64,000 bases of DNA. Origin: an uncultured Mycoplasmatota bacterium. GTDB taxonomy: Bacteria > Bacillota_I > Bacilli_A > RF39 > UBA660. The stretch covers positions 1 through 64,000 of the forward strand of contig URBG01000001.1 in the NCBI GenBank assembly GCA_900546055.1. Reading direction: 5' to 3'. Position numbers and translations under genes: made by a program. The notes beneath the pieces are model-generated. The model worked only from the letters and a program-made list of their open reading frames with translations, ran no database searches and was not told where the DNA came from. The first letter of the stretch is position 1; each line of letters starts with the position of its first letter. This document shows positions 53,153 through 61,465 of the stretch, piece after piece.

Positions 53153-55210
53153 TTAGCGGGCAGTAGTATAGATGATTCTATCTTTTAATATGAGTTTGAC
53201 AGAACCATCTATTTGGGTAATTAGAGTGTTACTTTTTTCTAATCTTTTAAGTGTTTCTTTGTGGGGGTGACCATACAAATTATTTTTACCTGCGGATATT
53301 AAACTGATCTTAGGCCTGACAGTATTAATAAATTCGGGAGATGTGCTGCTCTTTGACCCGTGGTGTCCTACTTTTAATATATCCACGATAGGCAGTTTAT
53401 ATGTATTTAAAATATAACTTTCTCTTGTCTCTGATGCGTCTCCCATTAATAATATATTCTGGCTATTAATTTTTGTATATATAATTAAACTATCATCGTT
53501 TTCATTAGATGATTTTGTCCCAGATAAAAAATTCAATGTATATCCCTTTATTTTCAAAGATTTTTCAGAGATTTTTTGATATGGTATATCTTTTTCTCGG
53601 GCTTTTTTCATAATGTTTTTTTCTAATTTATTATCGTTAGATTTATTAAAAATAATATTTTTCACCTTGAAATTATCAATTAATGATGGTGCCAGCCCAG
53701 AATGATCAAAATCACCATGGGTTAAAATCAGATAATCTATTTGTTTAATACCTTCTGATTTTAAGTATGGAATGGTTTTGTTTTTAACAATATCGTAAAC
53801 TTTATTTTTAAAATTTAACTCACCACCGGTATCAATAAGAATCGTTCCTTGATTATGCGGAAAATTTAAAAGAATACTGTCACCTTGACCGACATCGATC
53901 ATCGTCATAAACGGATTATTACTTAAATAATTAATGTTTGTGTGAAAGAAAATCGAGATGACTAAAATAATGATTCCATGCTTTTTATTTTTTGTTAAAC
54001 TATACAAAACGTATGTGACTATTAAATAATAAAAAATTATACCATAAATATTTATATGCCTTAAGATAATTTGAAAGGCAGTTATTTGACTAAAAAATAA
54101 TGATAAATTTTCCATGGTTTCAATTAAAAAATATAAAATATTATCAAGTGGTTTTATAAATAGTGTTATTAGTGAAAACGGATATACAACTAAAGAAACA
54201 AGTGGAACAAAAAATATGTTTATGAAAGGTGATAATAAATTTACTTCGAAAAAATTATTTATAGTAATTGGAAGGCTTGATAAAAAAGCGATAAATGAAA
54301 CTATAAAGGTTTTACCAAAATAATTTTTCAATTTTTTTATAAGTTTTTTAAATAGTATTAGATAAAAAGAAATTATAAAGGAAAATAAAAAACCGATATT
54401 ATAAATTATGTATGGGTTATAAAAGAGATAGATGGTGACTATTAGTATAAGTAAAAAAATAGTTTTTATTTTTAAATTAAAAGTTTTTTTGATTGTAAGA
54501 ACTATAAATAAAGCGGTAGCTCTTATAACTGATGGTGTAAAATTGGTTAGAAAAGCATAAAAAAGCAAAATAAAAATTACAATAAGATAATTGAATTTTT
54601 TATGTTTTGAAAGGCGATTTAAAATAAAAAGAATAATGCTGGATAATAAGGTGATGTGCATGCCAGAAATGGCTAATAAATGACTAATTCCATTGATTTG
54701 ATAGCTATTTATAATTTCTTCATCTATATCTTTATTATTTCCTAAAATAAAAGCGTTTAAATAATCTTTACTTTTATATGTATTTATATAAGTAATAAGG
54801 TTATTTTTTATCTTATATATTTTTGATGGTTCTTTGATAACTTTTATTGTCTTGGCAGTCATAGTATAATTTATTTTATTGCTTAGAAGATAGTTTTGAT
54901 AATTAAAAAGATTAAATATGGTGTTAGGCATTGGTTCTTTTAATTCTCCGCTAATGCTGACTTTTTGGCCTAAGGTACAATTAAAATCATTGTAATAATT
55001 GACAATGATTTTTTCTTTGGCTTTTATGGTAAATTTATAACTAGTATCGATTTTTTGGCATTTCGTAATAATTCCGATGATTTGTTTTGTATTTGAATTG
55101 TATACGCTTGTTGGATGATGGTCTAATTTGTAGATTGTAAAACTACAGCTGGCTATAAAGGCTATTAATATTAGAATATTAAGTGGTGATATTGTTTTTA
55201 ATTTTTTCAA
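53153..55210 (-). CDS. comEC: ComEC/Rec2 DNA-uptake channel protein
   Basis: A 685-residue membrane protein that brings single-stranded DNA through the membrane in natural transformation. The N-terminal OB-like domain (about 40-130) is followed by the Competence domain, with LLAISGMHITLLSS as landmark, and about ten spans. The C-terminal metallo-beta-lactamase-like domain has MIDVGQGDSILLN, LTHGDFDHSGLAP (H-x-D-x-D-H), and VGHHGSKSST, so its metal site looks complete. The start is TTG with AGGAGAAGC ahead; it overlaps comEA by 32 bases. Confidence 0.95.
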   Translation of the reverse strand: MKKLKTISPLNILILIAFIASCSFTIYKLDHHPTSVYNSNTKQIIGIITKCQKIDTSYKFTIKAKEKIIVNYYNDFNCTLGQKVSISGELKEPMPNTIFNLFNYQNYLLSNKINYTMTAKTIKVIKEPSKIYKIKNNLITYINTYKSKDYLNAFILGNNKDIDEEIINSYQINGISHLLAISGMHITLLSSIILFILNRLSKHKKFNYLIVIFILLFYAFLTNFTPSVIRATALFIVLTIKKTFNLKIKTIFLLILIVTIYLFYNPYIIYNIGFLFSFIISFYLILFKKLIKKLKNYFGKTFIVSFIAFLSSLPITINNFFEVNLLSPFINIFFVPLVSLVVYPFSLITLFIKPLDNILYFLIETMENLSLFFSQITAFQIILRHINIYGIIFYYLIVTYVLYSLTKNKKHGIIILVISIFFHTNINYLSNNPFMTMIDVGQGDSILLNFPHNQGTILIDTGGELNFKNKVYDIVKNKTIPYLKSEGIKQIDYLILTHGDFDHSGLAPSLIDNFKVKNIIFNKSNDNKLEKNIMKKAREKDIPYQKISEKSLKIKGYTLNFLSGTKSSNENDDSLIIYTKINSQNILLMGDASETRESYILNTYKLPIVDILKVGHHGSKSSTSPEFINTVRPKISLISAGKNNLYGHPHKETLKRLEKSNTLITQIDGSVKLILKDRIIYTTAR

Positions 55211-55856
55211 ATAATGCTTCTCCTATACCAGGGACATTTTTTATTTCTTCTATGGTTTTAAATTGGCCATTTTTATCGCGATGTTCTATTATAGCTTTGG
55301 CTTTAGATTCACCAATACCACTTAGCGATTGTAATTCCTCGGCTGTAGCTTTGTTTATTGATATTTTATTATTGGTGGCTTCGCTTTTGCTCGAAGTTTG
55401 TTTCTTTTCTTCAGTCAAGGGTTCTAATTGGTTAGTAATACAAGCATCGTTTATATCAGGGCATTCGCATTTTTCTTCTTTGCCCTTTTTTAGATTTTTT
55501 ACTTCAGCTTTTGAATATATAAATACGACCATTTCGTCATCTAATTTTTTACTTAAATTTATAATTGAAGTGTCAGCATTTTTGGTTAAACCACCAGCTT
55601 TATTTATAAGGTCATCTACCCTATCGTTTTTGTTTAGTTCATATATTCCGGGTGCATTGACTTCACCTTTGAGATCTACTTTAATTTTTGATGGTGTTTC
55701 TTCTTTCTTTGGTGTTTCTAAAACTTCTTCATTTGATTCTTTACTTTCAAACTCAATTAAAGTTAAGGTATAAATATTTAAGGCGAGTAATCCCAAAATA
55801 ATGATAACTGCAATAATCATATTACGATGCTCCAACAATTTATCTTTTAATTCCAT
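55179..55856 (-). CDS. comEA: ComEA DNA-binding competence protein
   Basis: A 225-residue protein anchored by one N-terminal span (about 13-32). An SLBB domain follows (DLKGEVNAPGIYELNKNDRV, about residues 58-115), then a linker with cysteines (CECPDINDACITN), and the helix-hairpin-helix pair ISINKATAEELQSLSGIGES and IEEIKNVPGIGEALFEKI that grips double-stranded DNA. It receives DNA outside the membrane and passes it to ComEC, whose gene overlaps it. AAGGAGG precedes the ATG. The three cysteines in the linker are not usual for the family. Confidence 0.95.
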   Translation of the reverse strand: MELKDKLLEHRNMIIAVIIILGLLALNIYTLTLIEFESKESNEEVLETPKKEETPSKIKVDLKGEVNAPGIYELNKNDRVDDLINKAGGLTKNADTSIINLSKKLDDEMVVFIYSKAEVKNLKKGKEEKCECPDINDACITNQLEPLTEEKKQTSSKSEATNNKISINKATAEELQSLSGIGESKAKAIIEHRDKNGQFKTIEEIKNVPGIGEALFEKIKNNITT

Positions 55857-55925
55857 GTTCCTCCTTTTTACCCCCTATTATTATCATACCGTTTTAGACT
55901 GTTATTTCCTTTTTGGACATGAAAA

Positions 55926-55949
55926 AAGATTAACTTTAAGGTTAATCTT
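55926..55949 (-). terminator. terminator after the ftsW-like gene
   Basis: AAGATTAAC / GTTAATCTT hairpin overlapping the stop codon, followed by TTTTTT on the minus strand. Confidence 0.85.
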
Positions 55950-57114
55950 ATGTAGCTACTTTTATTTTTTGGTTTTTTGTTTCAACATTAACTCTTTGAA
56001 CGAGCGCTAATGAAACAATTAATGATATTGCAAAACTTCCACCATAACTAAAGAATGGTAATGGTACTCCAGTAAGGGGAATTATACCAAATAACCCACC
56101 CATATTAATGAAAATATGAGCGAATATATATGCGGCGACACCCAAACATATATATCTTCCTCGTAAGGTTGAAGCTTTTGAAGCGATCATAGTTATACGC
56201 CATAAGATTAAAGCATAACCTAAGAAGATAAATACGCTACCGATAACGCCATATTCTTCAGCAATAATGGCAAAGGCTGAGTCAGTATGTGGTTCTGGAA
56301 TATATGAGTATTTTTGTTTACTTTTTCCTATGCCAAGTCCCATAAGACCACCATCGTTAATAGCAATATAACTATTACAGACTTGATAACCACCTGTTTC
56401 GTATTGACCACAAGGGTCTAACCATGAAGAAAATCTTGATAAACGCGCTTCGTTTAAAACACCACCTTGTGTACTACTATATATTCCAAGGGCGGCGACA
56501 CCGAGCAACAGTAAGAGTCCACCATATTTCAGCTTTTCTATTTTGAGAATTGGACTAGCAATTAGTAAAATCCCAACTATGAAAAGAATAATTAATAAAG
56601 TACCAAAGTCTTTTTGGAGAAAAACGATAGCTGGAATGGCAATCGCTATTAGCAATATTTTCCCGATCATTTCATAATGTGGAATATTTTTTGTACGAAG
56701 TTTACGATAATACTTTTCAAATAAAATAGCTAGAAAAGCGATGATTACGGGTTTAGAAAGTTCGCTTGGCTGGATTTTGACAAATTTAAGGTCTATCCAG
56801 TTATTACTACCGGCGACGGCTTCTGATTTCCAAGCAATAATATTTAGAATAATTAATAGTATAAACATTAAGGGAACTAAAGTTTTGTATTTTTTTGTGT
56901 CAACTTTTAAAATTATTAAAGCTCCTACAACTCCAACAATAATGAACATTAGCTGTTTAAAGAAATAATAATATATTGAAACGTCATAATTAACTACGGC
57001 CGCACGGCTTGAAGCAGTAACTATGGTTAATAATCCAAAGACAAAACCCACTATGGTGGTTATCAATAGTGGCTTATCTAAATCTTTAAAAATTTTCCTA
57101 AATGACTGGTTCAT
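55948..57114 (-). CDS. ftsW: FtsW/RodA/SpoVE-family peptidoglycan glycosyltransferase
   Basis: A 388-residue SEDS protein with ten spans that polymerises lipid II together with a class B penicillin-binding protein. Signatures: YIPEPHTDSAFAIIAEEYG (with the catalytic-type Asp) and ITLGVPLPFFSYGGS-like IPLTGVPLPFFSYGGS in the penultimate loop. The PEPHTD spelling favours FtsW/SpoVE over RodA. AGGAG precedes the ATG. The gene stands alone, so its PBP partner is elsewhere. FtsW versus SpoVE cannot be settled here. Confidence 0.9.
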   Translation of the reverse strand: MNQSFRKIFKDLDKPLLITTIVGFVFGLLTIVTASSRAAVVNYDVSIYYYFFKQLMFIIVGVVGALIILKVDTKKYKTLVPLMFILLIILNIIAWKSEAVAGSNNWIDLKFVKIQPSELSKPVIIAFLAILFEKYYRKLRTKNIPHYEMIGKILLIAIAIPAIVFLQKDFGTLLIILFIVGILLIASPILKIEKLKYGGLLLLLGVAALGIYSSTQGGVLNEARLSRFSSWLDPCGQYETGGYQVCNSYIAINDGGLMGLGIGKSKQKYSYIPEPHTDSAFAIIAEEYGVIGSVFIFLGYALILWRITMIASKASTLRGRYICLGVAAYIFAHIFINMGGLFGIIPLTGVPLPFFSYGGSFAISLIVSLALVQRVNVETKNQKIKVAT

Positions 57115-57259
57115 TTTTTAGCTCCTATCATATAATATGATAGCACAATATTTGTAGTTTTTGAATGAAAAAAATATAAAAAACAAAAATTAGGTGTTTT
57201 TAATAGTCGTTATGTGTTAAGAGACGTACACTATACTAGAATAGATAGGAGGTTGTTAT

Positions 57260-57430
57260 ATGTATTACTATGGTGGTTATCAAGGTTATGGATGCGGTAA
57301 CCAATGCGGTGGCGGCTGTCAAGGCGGCGGTGGTTACGGCGCAGGCTATGGAGCAGCTATTATCTTAGTTCTATTCATTTTATTAGTAATCATTATCGGT
57401 GCTCGTGCATTCGGTAACGGCAACTATTAG
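57260..57430 (+). CDS. 56-residue glycine-rich microprotein, YjcZ-like
   Basis: A short gene: ATG at 57260, TAG at 57428-57430. The product begins MYYYGGYQGYGCGNQCGGGC, continues Gly/Tyr-rich, then has one span (AAIILVLFILLVIIIGA) and ends FGNGNY. A glycine/tyrosine-rich start followed by a span with IILVLFILLVII is the YjcZ / SscA pattern of small Bacilli proteins, some found in spores. Three cysteines in the Gly-rich part are an addition. AGGAGG lies eight bases before the ATG, a TATACT sits at 57232-57237 and two terminators follow. Its base composition is clearly GC-richer than its surroundings, because of the glycine codons. Confidence 0.82.
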   Translation: MYYYGGYQGYGCGNQCGGGCQGGGGYGAGYGAAIILVLFILLVIIIGARAFGNGNY

Positions 57431-57458
57431 GAAGTTAAGAGGTTTCTAACTTCTTTTT
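57431..57458 (+). terminator. terminator after the glycine-rich microprotein
   Basis: GAAGTTA / TAACTTC hairpin followed by TTTTT. Confidence 0.85.
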
Positions 57459-57463
57459 AAAGG

Positions 57464-57492
57464 AAAAAAGCACTATAATTTAGTGCTTTTTT
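57464..57492. terminator. second, bidirectional terminator
   Basis: AAAAAAGCACTA / TAGTGCTTTTTT hairpin; also serves the convergent minus-strand gene ending at 57504. Confidence 0.85.
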
Positions 57493-57503
57493 TTGTAATT
57501 TTA

Positions 57504-57968
57504 TTATTTTTTTATTAATTTATGACCTTGTGGTTTATAAGATTCTAATCCTTTTTGCTCTTTATCATGGACAATGCCAAAGTATTCTTCTAAAATTTCT
57601 TGTTCTGTCATTCCGGAAGCCAAGCCATAATTAGCTATAGAATCAATGACATAAGTTAAAGTAGAACTTTTAATGCAAAAGTCAATAAGCGCTCCTGAGG
57701 TTGACGAAATACCAAAAATAGTTATTGGATAATCTTTATCTTCGTTCGCTGTAGCTAAAGGAATCTCATAATCTGTAAGTACACATTCTAGAGCAAATGG
57801 ATCATAATTATATATCGTTTTTAATGATTCACTCATAAAATTACTATTATATCCAGTCTCTTCGTTTGTTTGAGCGACTTTATCAAAGACTATTTCTAAG
57901 TCTTCTACTTGAGCTTTTCCTTCTGTTTTTGGACAAAATTCATTTAAATTAAGATTTTTTAATGCCAT
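57504..57968 (-). CDS. 154-residue soluble protein of unknown function
   Basis: A small acidic protein starting MALKNLNLNEFCPKTEGKAQ and ending PQGHKLIKK. No span, signal or family is recognised. The segment ITIFGISSTSGALIDFCIKS looks like a folded core, and MTEQEILEEYFGIVHD is helical. AGGAGG is an ideal ribosome site, and TTACTT/TATAAT (16-base spacer) lies upstream, so it should be expressed as a single gene. Confidence 0.6.
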   Translation of the reverse strand: MALKNLNLNEFCPKTEGKAQVEDLEIVFDKVAQTNEETGYNSNFMSESLKTIYNYDPFALECVLTDYEIPLATANEDKDYPITIFGISSTSGALIDFCIKSSTLTYVIDSIANYGLASGMTEQEILEEYFGIVHDKEQKGLESYKPQGHKLIKK

Positions 57969-58020
57969 AATTTTCCTCCTCTTAGTAGTTTATTATACTA
58001 TAGAAGAAAAAATAAGTAAA

Positions 58021-58968
58021 TTATTTTATTTCAATGGTTGTATCATCTATAAAACGATAATTCGTTTTATACTTAAGCTCTCTGACTAATCTAAATAAGG
58101 CTTCATCTTTGGCTTTACACTCAAGCATAATGTCGACATCATGTTGCTGTTTTTTTAATATTTCAAGAAAGTCGATGAAATCATTTGCATTTATATAAGT
58201 ACTATGACTGCGAAATTCTCTTTTATTCTTTGGTGATGAAAAATGCATTTTAGGTTTTAATTTCTGCTTTTCCCAGGTTTTTATAATTCTTGAAAGATAA
58301 TCATTTATATCTTCTCCTTCGTTATTACATTTATAATGGTGATAGTCTAATACCATCGGAATTTTTAAAGTTTCACATATATATAAAATGTCTTTTACGT
58401 TAAAAATTTTATCATCGTTTTCTAAAATAATAAGGTCCTGAATTTTTTTATCTAGTTTTTTAAAGGTATTAATAAATTTTTTAATAGCTTTTTCTTTATC
58501 ACCAAAAGCTCCACCAACATGAAGCACTGTTTTTCCATCGATTTTCATTGCTTCAAACATTTTTTGGTGAAATTCTAACATCTCTATACTTTTTTTAATT
58601 ACATCGCTTTTAGTGCTGTTTAAAACGCAAAATTGATCGGGGTGTGTATCGACTCTAAGATCGTATAATTTAGTTAACTTGCCTAATTGTTCCCACTCTT
58701 TTTTATAAGGCTCTATGTAGTCAAAAACAACATCATTATGAGTTGCTAAAGGAATAATATTATGACTGATGCGATAAAAGTGAATCTCATTTCTATAATT
58801 ATACCAAAATATTTCTTTTAAATTTTTGAAGTTTTCGGATATTAGCTGATCTAATTTTATGTTTCCTATTTCTTCGTTTAATTTATGATAATTTGTATAA
58901 GTTATTGTTTTTGAGGCAGTAATATCTAATGTTAATGATATTGCGACATATCCTAATCTTATTTTCAT
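58021..58968 (-). CDS. uvsE: UV DNA damage endonuclease UvsE
   Basis: A 315-residue TIM-barrel endonuclease that nicks DNA 5' to UV photoproducts, starting an alternative repair path. Typical segments: MKIRLGYVAISL at the start, FYRISHNIIPLATH, DLRVDTHPDQFCVLNS, VLHVGGAFGDKEKAI, LENDDKIF, MVLDYHHYKCN and KMHFSSPK, together supplying the three-metal site. The ATG with AAAGGTGA upstream is used; an ATG three codons earlier is possible. It is divergent from the deformylase gene. Confidence 0.95.
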   Translation of the reverse strand: MKIRLGYVAISLTLDITASKTITYTNYHKLNEEIGNIKLDQLISENFKNLKEIFWYNYRNEIHFYRISHNIIPLATHNDVVFDYIEPYKKEWEQLGKLTKLYDLRVDTHPDQFCVLNSTKSDVIKKSIEMLEFHQKMFEAMKIDGKTVLHVGGAFGDKEKAIKKFINTFKKLDKKIQDLIILENDDKIFNVKDILYICETLKIPMVLDYHHYKCNNEGEDINDYLSRIIKTWEKQKLKPKMHFSSPKNKREFRSHSTYINANDFIDFLEILKKQQHDVDIMLECKAKDEALFRLVRELKYKTNYRFIDDTTIEIK

Positions 58969-59015
58969 GTAAATCACCTTTTATATTATGGATATAATCT
59001 TTAATTATATGTTAT

Positions 59016-59044
59016 TTGACATTTATTTTTGCTCATTATATAAT
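59016..59044 (+). promoter_or_regulatory. consensus sigma-A promoter upstream of def (distal)
   Basis: TTGACA at 59016-59021 and TATAAT at 59039-59044 with 17 bases between. It points toward def, leaving a leader of about 95 bases that holds TGCTTTT / AAAAGCA arms and an AGGTG-ATG-TAA start-stop. Confidence 0.8.
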
Positions 59045-59100
59045 ACAAATGCTTTTTATAGGTGAAAAACTATGTAAATAAAAGCAATTTAATTAATTAA

Positions 59101-59129
59101 TTGCCTTAAAATATGGTAAAATATTATAT
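59101..59129 (+). promoter_or_regulatory. second promoter of def (proximal)
   Basis: TTGCCT at 59101-59106 and TTATAT at 59124-59129, spacer 17. The start codon is only 15 bases on, so the leader would be short. Confidence 0.45.
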
Positions 59130-59144
59130 ATGGAAGTGATAAAA

Positions 59145-59693
59145 ATGTTTAAAGAATTAAAAATATTAGATGAAAAGAATAAAACACTTCGCCAAGTTAG
59201 TAAAGAGGTTCAATTACCCTTATCAAAAAAGGATAAAGAAACAATTGAACATATTATAAAACAGCTTACTTATAGTCAAATTGAAGAGTATGCGGAAAAA
59301 TATGATTTACGTCCAGGGATGGGACTTGCTTTTCCACAACTTGGCCAATTAAAAAGAATTATTGTTATTGTCTATGAATATGAGGAAGGCAAATTTAAAA
59401 ATTATGTCTTTGTTAATCCAAAAATTATTAGCCATTCTGAAGAGATGGTAGCGCTTGAAACTGGTGAGGGTTGTTTGAGTGTTAATCGTGAGGTTGATGG
59501 ACATGTTCCAAGATTTGCCCGCGTTACCATTAGTGGTTATGATCCTGATGGTAATAAAGTTTCAGTTAGAGCTCGTGAGGAATTAGCTGTTGCCTTCCAA
59601 CACGAGATTGACCATTTAAACGGAATATTATTTTTCGATAAGATAAATAAGAAAAAACCATTTTTTAATGAAAACGAAATTAGGTTAATCTAG
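59145..59693 (+). CDS. def: peptide deformylase (type II)
   Basis: A 182-residue metal enzyme that removes the formyl group from new proteins. Motif 1 is GMGLAFPQLG (usual GxGLAAPQ, with Phe in place of the second Ala), motif 2 is EGCLSVNREV with the metal Cys, motif 3 is QHEIDHLNG with the two metal histidines and catalytic Glu. The insertions and REVDGHVPRFARV point to the type II form of Gram-positives. The start is the ATG with GGAAGTGA upstream; one five codons earlier would lack a ribosome site. It is eight bases before the next gene. Confidence 0.95.
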   Translation: MFKELKILDEKNKTLRQVSKEVQLPLSKKDKETIEHIIKQLTYSQIEEYAEKYDLRPGMGLAFPQLGQLKRIIVIVYEYEEGKFKNYVFVNPKIISHSEEMVALETGEGCLSVNREVDGHVPRFARVTISGYDPDGNKVSVRAREELAVAFQHEIDHLNGILFFDKINKKKPFFNENEIRLI

Positions 59694-59701
59694 GAGGCAT
59701 T

Positions 59702-61435
59702 ATGAAAACTAAATATAAATATTTAATCTTAATCGCAGTGACAATTATTGCATCAATTTTCATCTATAACTATATCGAGGAAAATACAATGGTAGATTTT
59801 AAAACTGATCTTTTAGGAGAACAAAAAGAAATCGAAACTTCACTGTTAACTGATACTAACTACTCTATTAACGAACCAAAAGTGGTTTTAAATCCTTATG
59901 AAATTTCACCACTTACTGCTCTTGTTATTTTTAAAACTAATGACTTGGCGTCTGTTACAGTAACGGTTAAAGGCAAAGATGGTGATGAGGATATTGTTAA
60001 TACTTTTGTACCAAGCAAAGAACACTTTATATCGGTTTATGGACTTTATCCTGATTATGAAAATACAGTTATAATTACGACTAGCGGTGAAGAGAAAGAG
60101 CTTAAAATTAAAACTGACAAAGTAGAAATTGGACTAGAAAATGCAACAGTTAATAATGAAAGCTCAGATGAATTTTTGTTTACAACTTCAAAAGACGTAA
60201 ATGGTTATCCTGTTGCCTATGATAAAAAAGGAAATATTAGATGGTATTTAACTGAATCTTGCGGTTGGGATTTTACAAGACTTAGTAATGGATATGTTTT
60301 ATTAGGAAGTCCTGATTTAATGAAAGAACCCTATTACTCATCTGGTCTTGTAGAAATGGATTTACTTGGAAAGGTATATTACGAATATAATCTTCCAGGT
60401 GGATATCATCATGATGTATTTGAAATGACTAATGGAAATCTTTTAGTTCTTTCCAATAATTTTGAGGGTGGAACAAAAGAAGACTATATTGTTGAATTAA
60501 ATCGGAATACAGGAGAAGTTGTTAAAAAATTTGATTTATATGATTTAATGCCTAATGATGATGGGGAAAATTGGATATCATTAAATTCTGTGGCATATAA
60601 TGCAGCGACTAATTCGATTTTAGCGGTTGGTGTGAATAAAGATATGATTGTTAATATCGATTACACATCTGGTGAATTAAATGGGTTAATTGCTGATAAA
60701 AAGAAGGTTCCAAAGGAATATCAAAAATATTTGTTGCAAAATGATGGCGAGTTTGAATCCCCTATTAAACCACAGGCTGTAACTTTAACTAAAAATGGAA
60801 ATTTTGCTTATATAAATAACAAAGATGGCGAAAATCATTTGATTGAATATACGGTAAATACAAGTGAAAGACGCTTTAAAGAGGTGAAAAATATCAATCT
60901 TGGTAAAGCTAGTGCGGATGCCAACATTGAATATTCTGATGGTAAATTTATTATTACTCAGGACAAAGAAATTAAAGTTGTTGAAGATGAAGATGTTACT
61001 TCATTATTAACAACTGATCATGAACTTTACAGCGCTAAATCTACCAAAATGTATGCTGGTGATATGTTTATGAAGGTAGCTGGTATTAGGCTTGGTAGTA
61101 CTGGCATCACACCAACAACCAATGATCATATGGTAATGTTCCATAAAAAGGATCCATCAATATATGAGCAATATGATTTGCACTTATCTAGTGATTCAAA
61201 ACATTTTATTGTTGAAGGAACGTTTAAAAAATCTGACCAAATTCAAATTATATTGGATAATGTTTTAAGTAAAAAAACTTACGATGTTGATACAACTGAA
61301 GGAATAGAAACAAAAAGTGGGAAAATGAAAACTTCAACATATATTAGTAAGCAGGGAGTTTATGGTAAATATTATATTTATTTAAGAATTAATGGTACTA
61401 TCTATAAATTATCTAAATATTCAATGTTTAGTTAA
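59702..61435 (+). CDS. arylsulfotransferase-like beta-propeller protein, probably non-catalytic
   Basis: A 577-residue membrane-anchored protein: N-terminal span (about 5-23), an Ig-like N-domain (about 50-140) and a beta-propeller (about 150-470), then a C-terminal beta domain. YHHDVFEMTNGNLLVL matches the first His motif of bacterial aryl sulfate sulfotransferases (ASST). The next expected motif D-W-x-H-x-N-S appears as NWISLNS, with Ser for His; the expected Arg in S-x-R is missing (ILAVGVNKDM); and the Q-H motif with the nucleophile His appears as KPQAVTLTKNG without His. So three of the four known catalytic residues are lost. AGGAGG precedes the ATG; cotranscribed with def. Confidence 0.82.
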   Translation: MKTKYKYLILIAVTIIASIFIYNYIEENTMVDFKTDLLGEQKEIETSLLTDTNYSINEPKVVLNPYEISPLTALVIFKTNDLASVTVTVKGKDGDEDIVNTFVPSKEHFISVYGLYPDYENTVIITTSGEEKELKIKTDKVEIGLENATVNNESSDEFLFTTSKDVNGYPVAYDKKGNIRWYLTESCGWDFTRLSNGYVLLGSPDLMKEPYYSSGLVEMDLLGKVYYEYNLPGGYHHDVFEMTNGNLLVLSNNFEGGTKEDYIVELNRNTGEVVKKFDLYDLMPNDDGENWISLNSVAYNAATNSILAVGVNKDMIVNIDYTSGELNGLIADKKKVPKEYQKYLLQNDGEFESPIKPQAVTLTKNGNFAYINNKDGENHLIEYTVNTSERRFKEVKNINLGKASADANIEYSDGKFIITQDKEIKVVEDEDVTSLLTTDHELYSAKSTKMYAGDMFMKVAGIRLGSTGITPTTNDHMVMFHKKDPSIYEQYDLHLSSDSKHFIVEGTFKKSDQIQIILDNVLSKKTYDVDTTEGIETKSGKMKTSTYISKQGVYGKYYIYLRINGTIYKLSKYSMFS

Positions 61436-61465
61436 AAAAACACTCGGAAATAATCCGGGTGTTTT
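61436..61465. terminator. bidirectional terminator
   Basis: AAACACTCGG / CCGGGTGTTT hairpin with A and T tracts, between two convergent genes. Confidence 0.88.

Noticed and set aside
55183..55773. 196-codon open frame on the + strand opposite comEA
   Set aside because: It is antisense to an unmistakable ComEA gene, has no ribosome site or promoter, and its sequence is the Ser/Phe/Leu-rich kind produced by reading AT-rich genes backwards.
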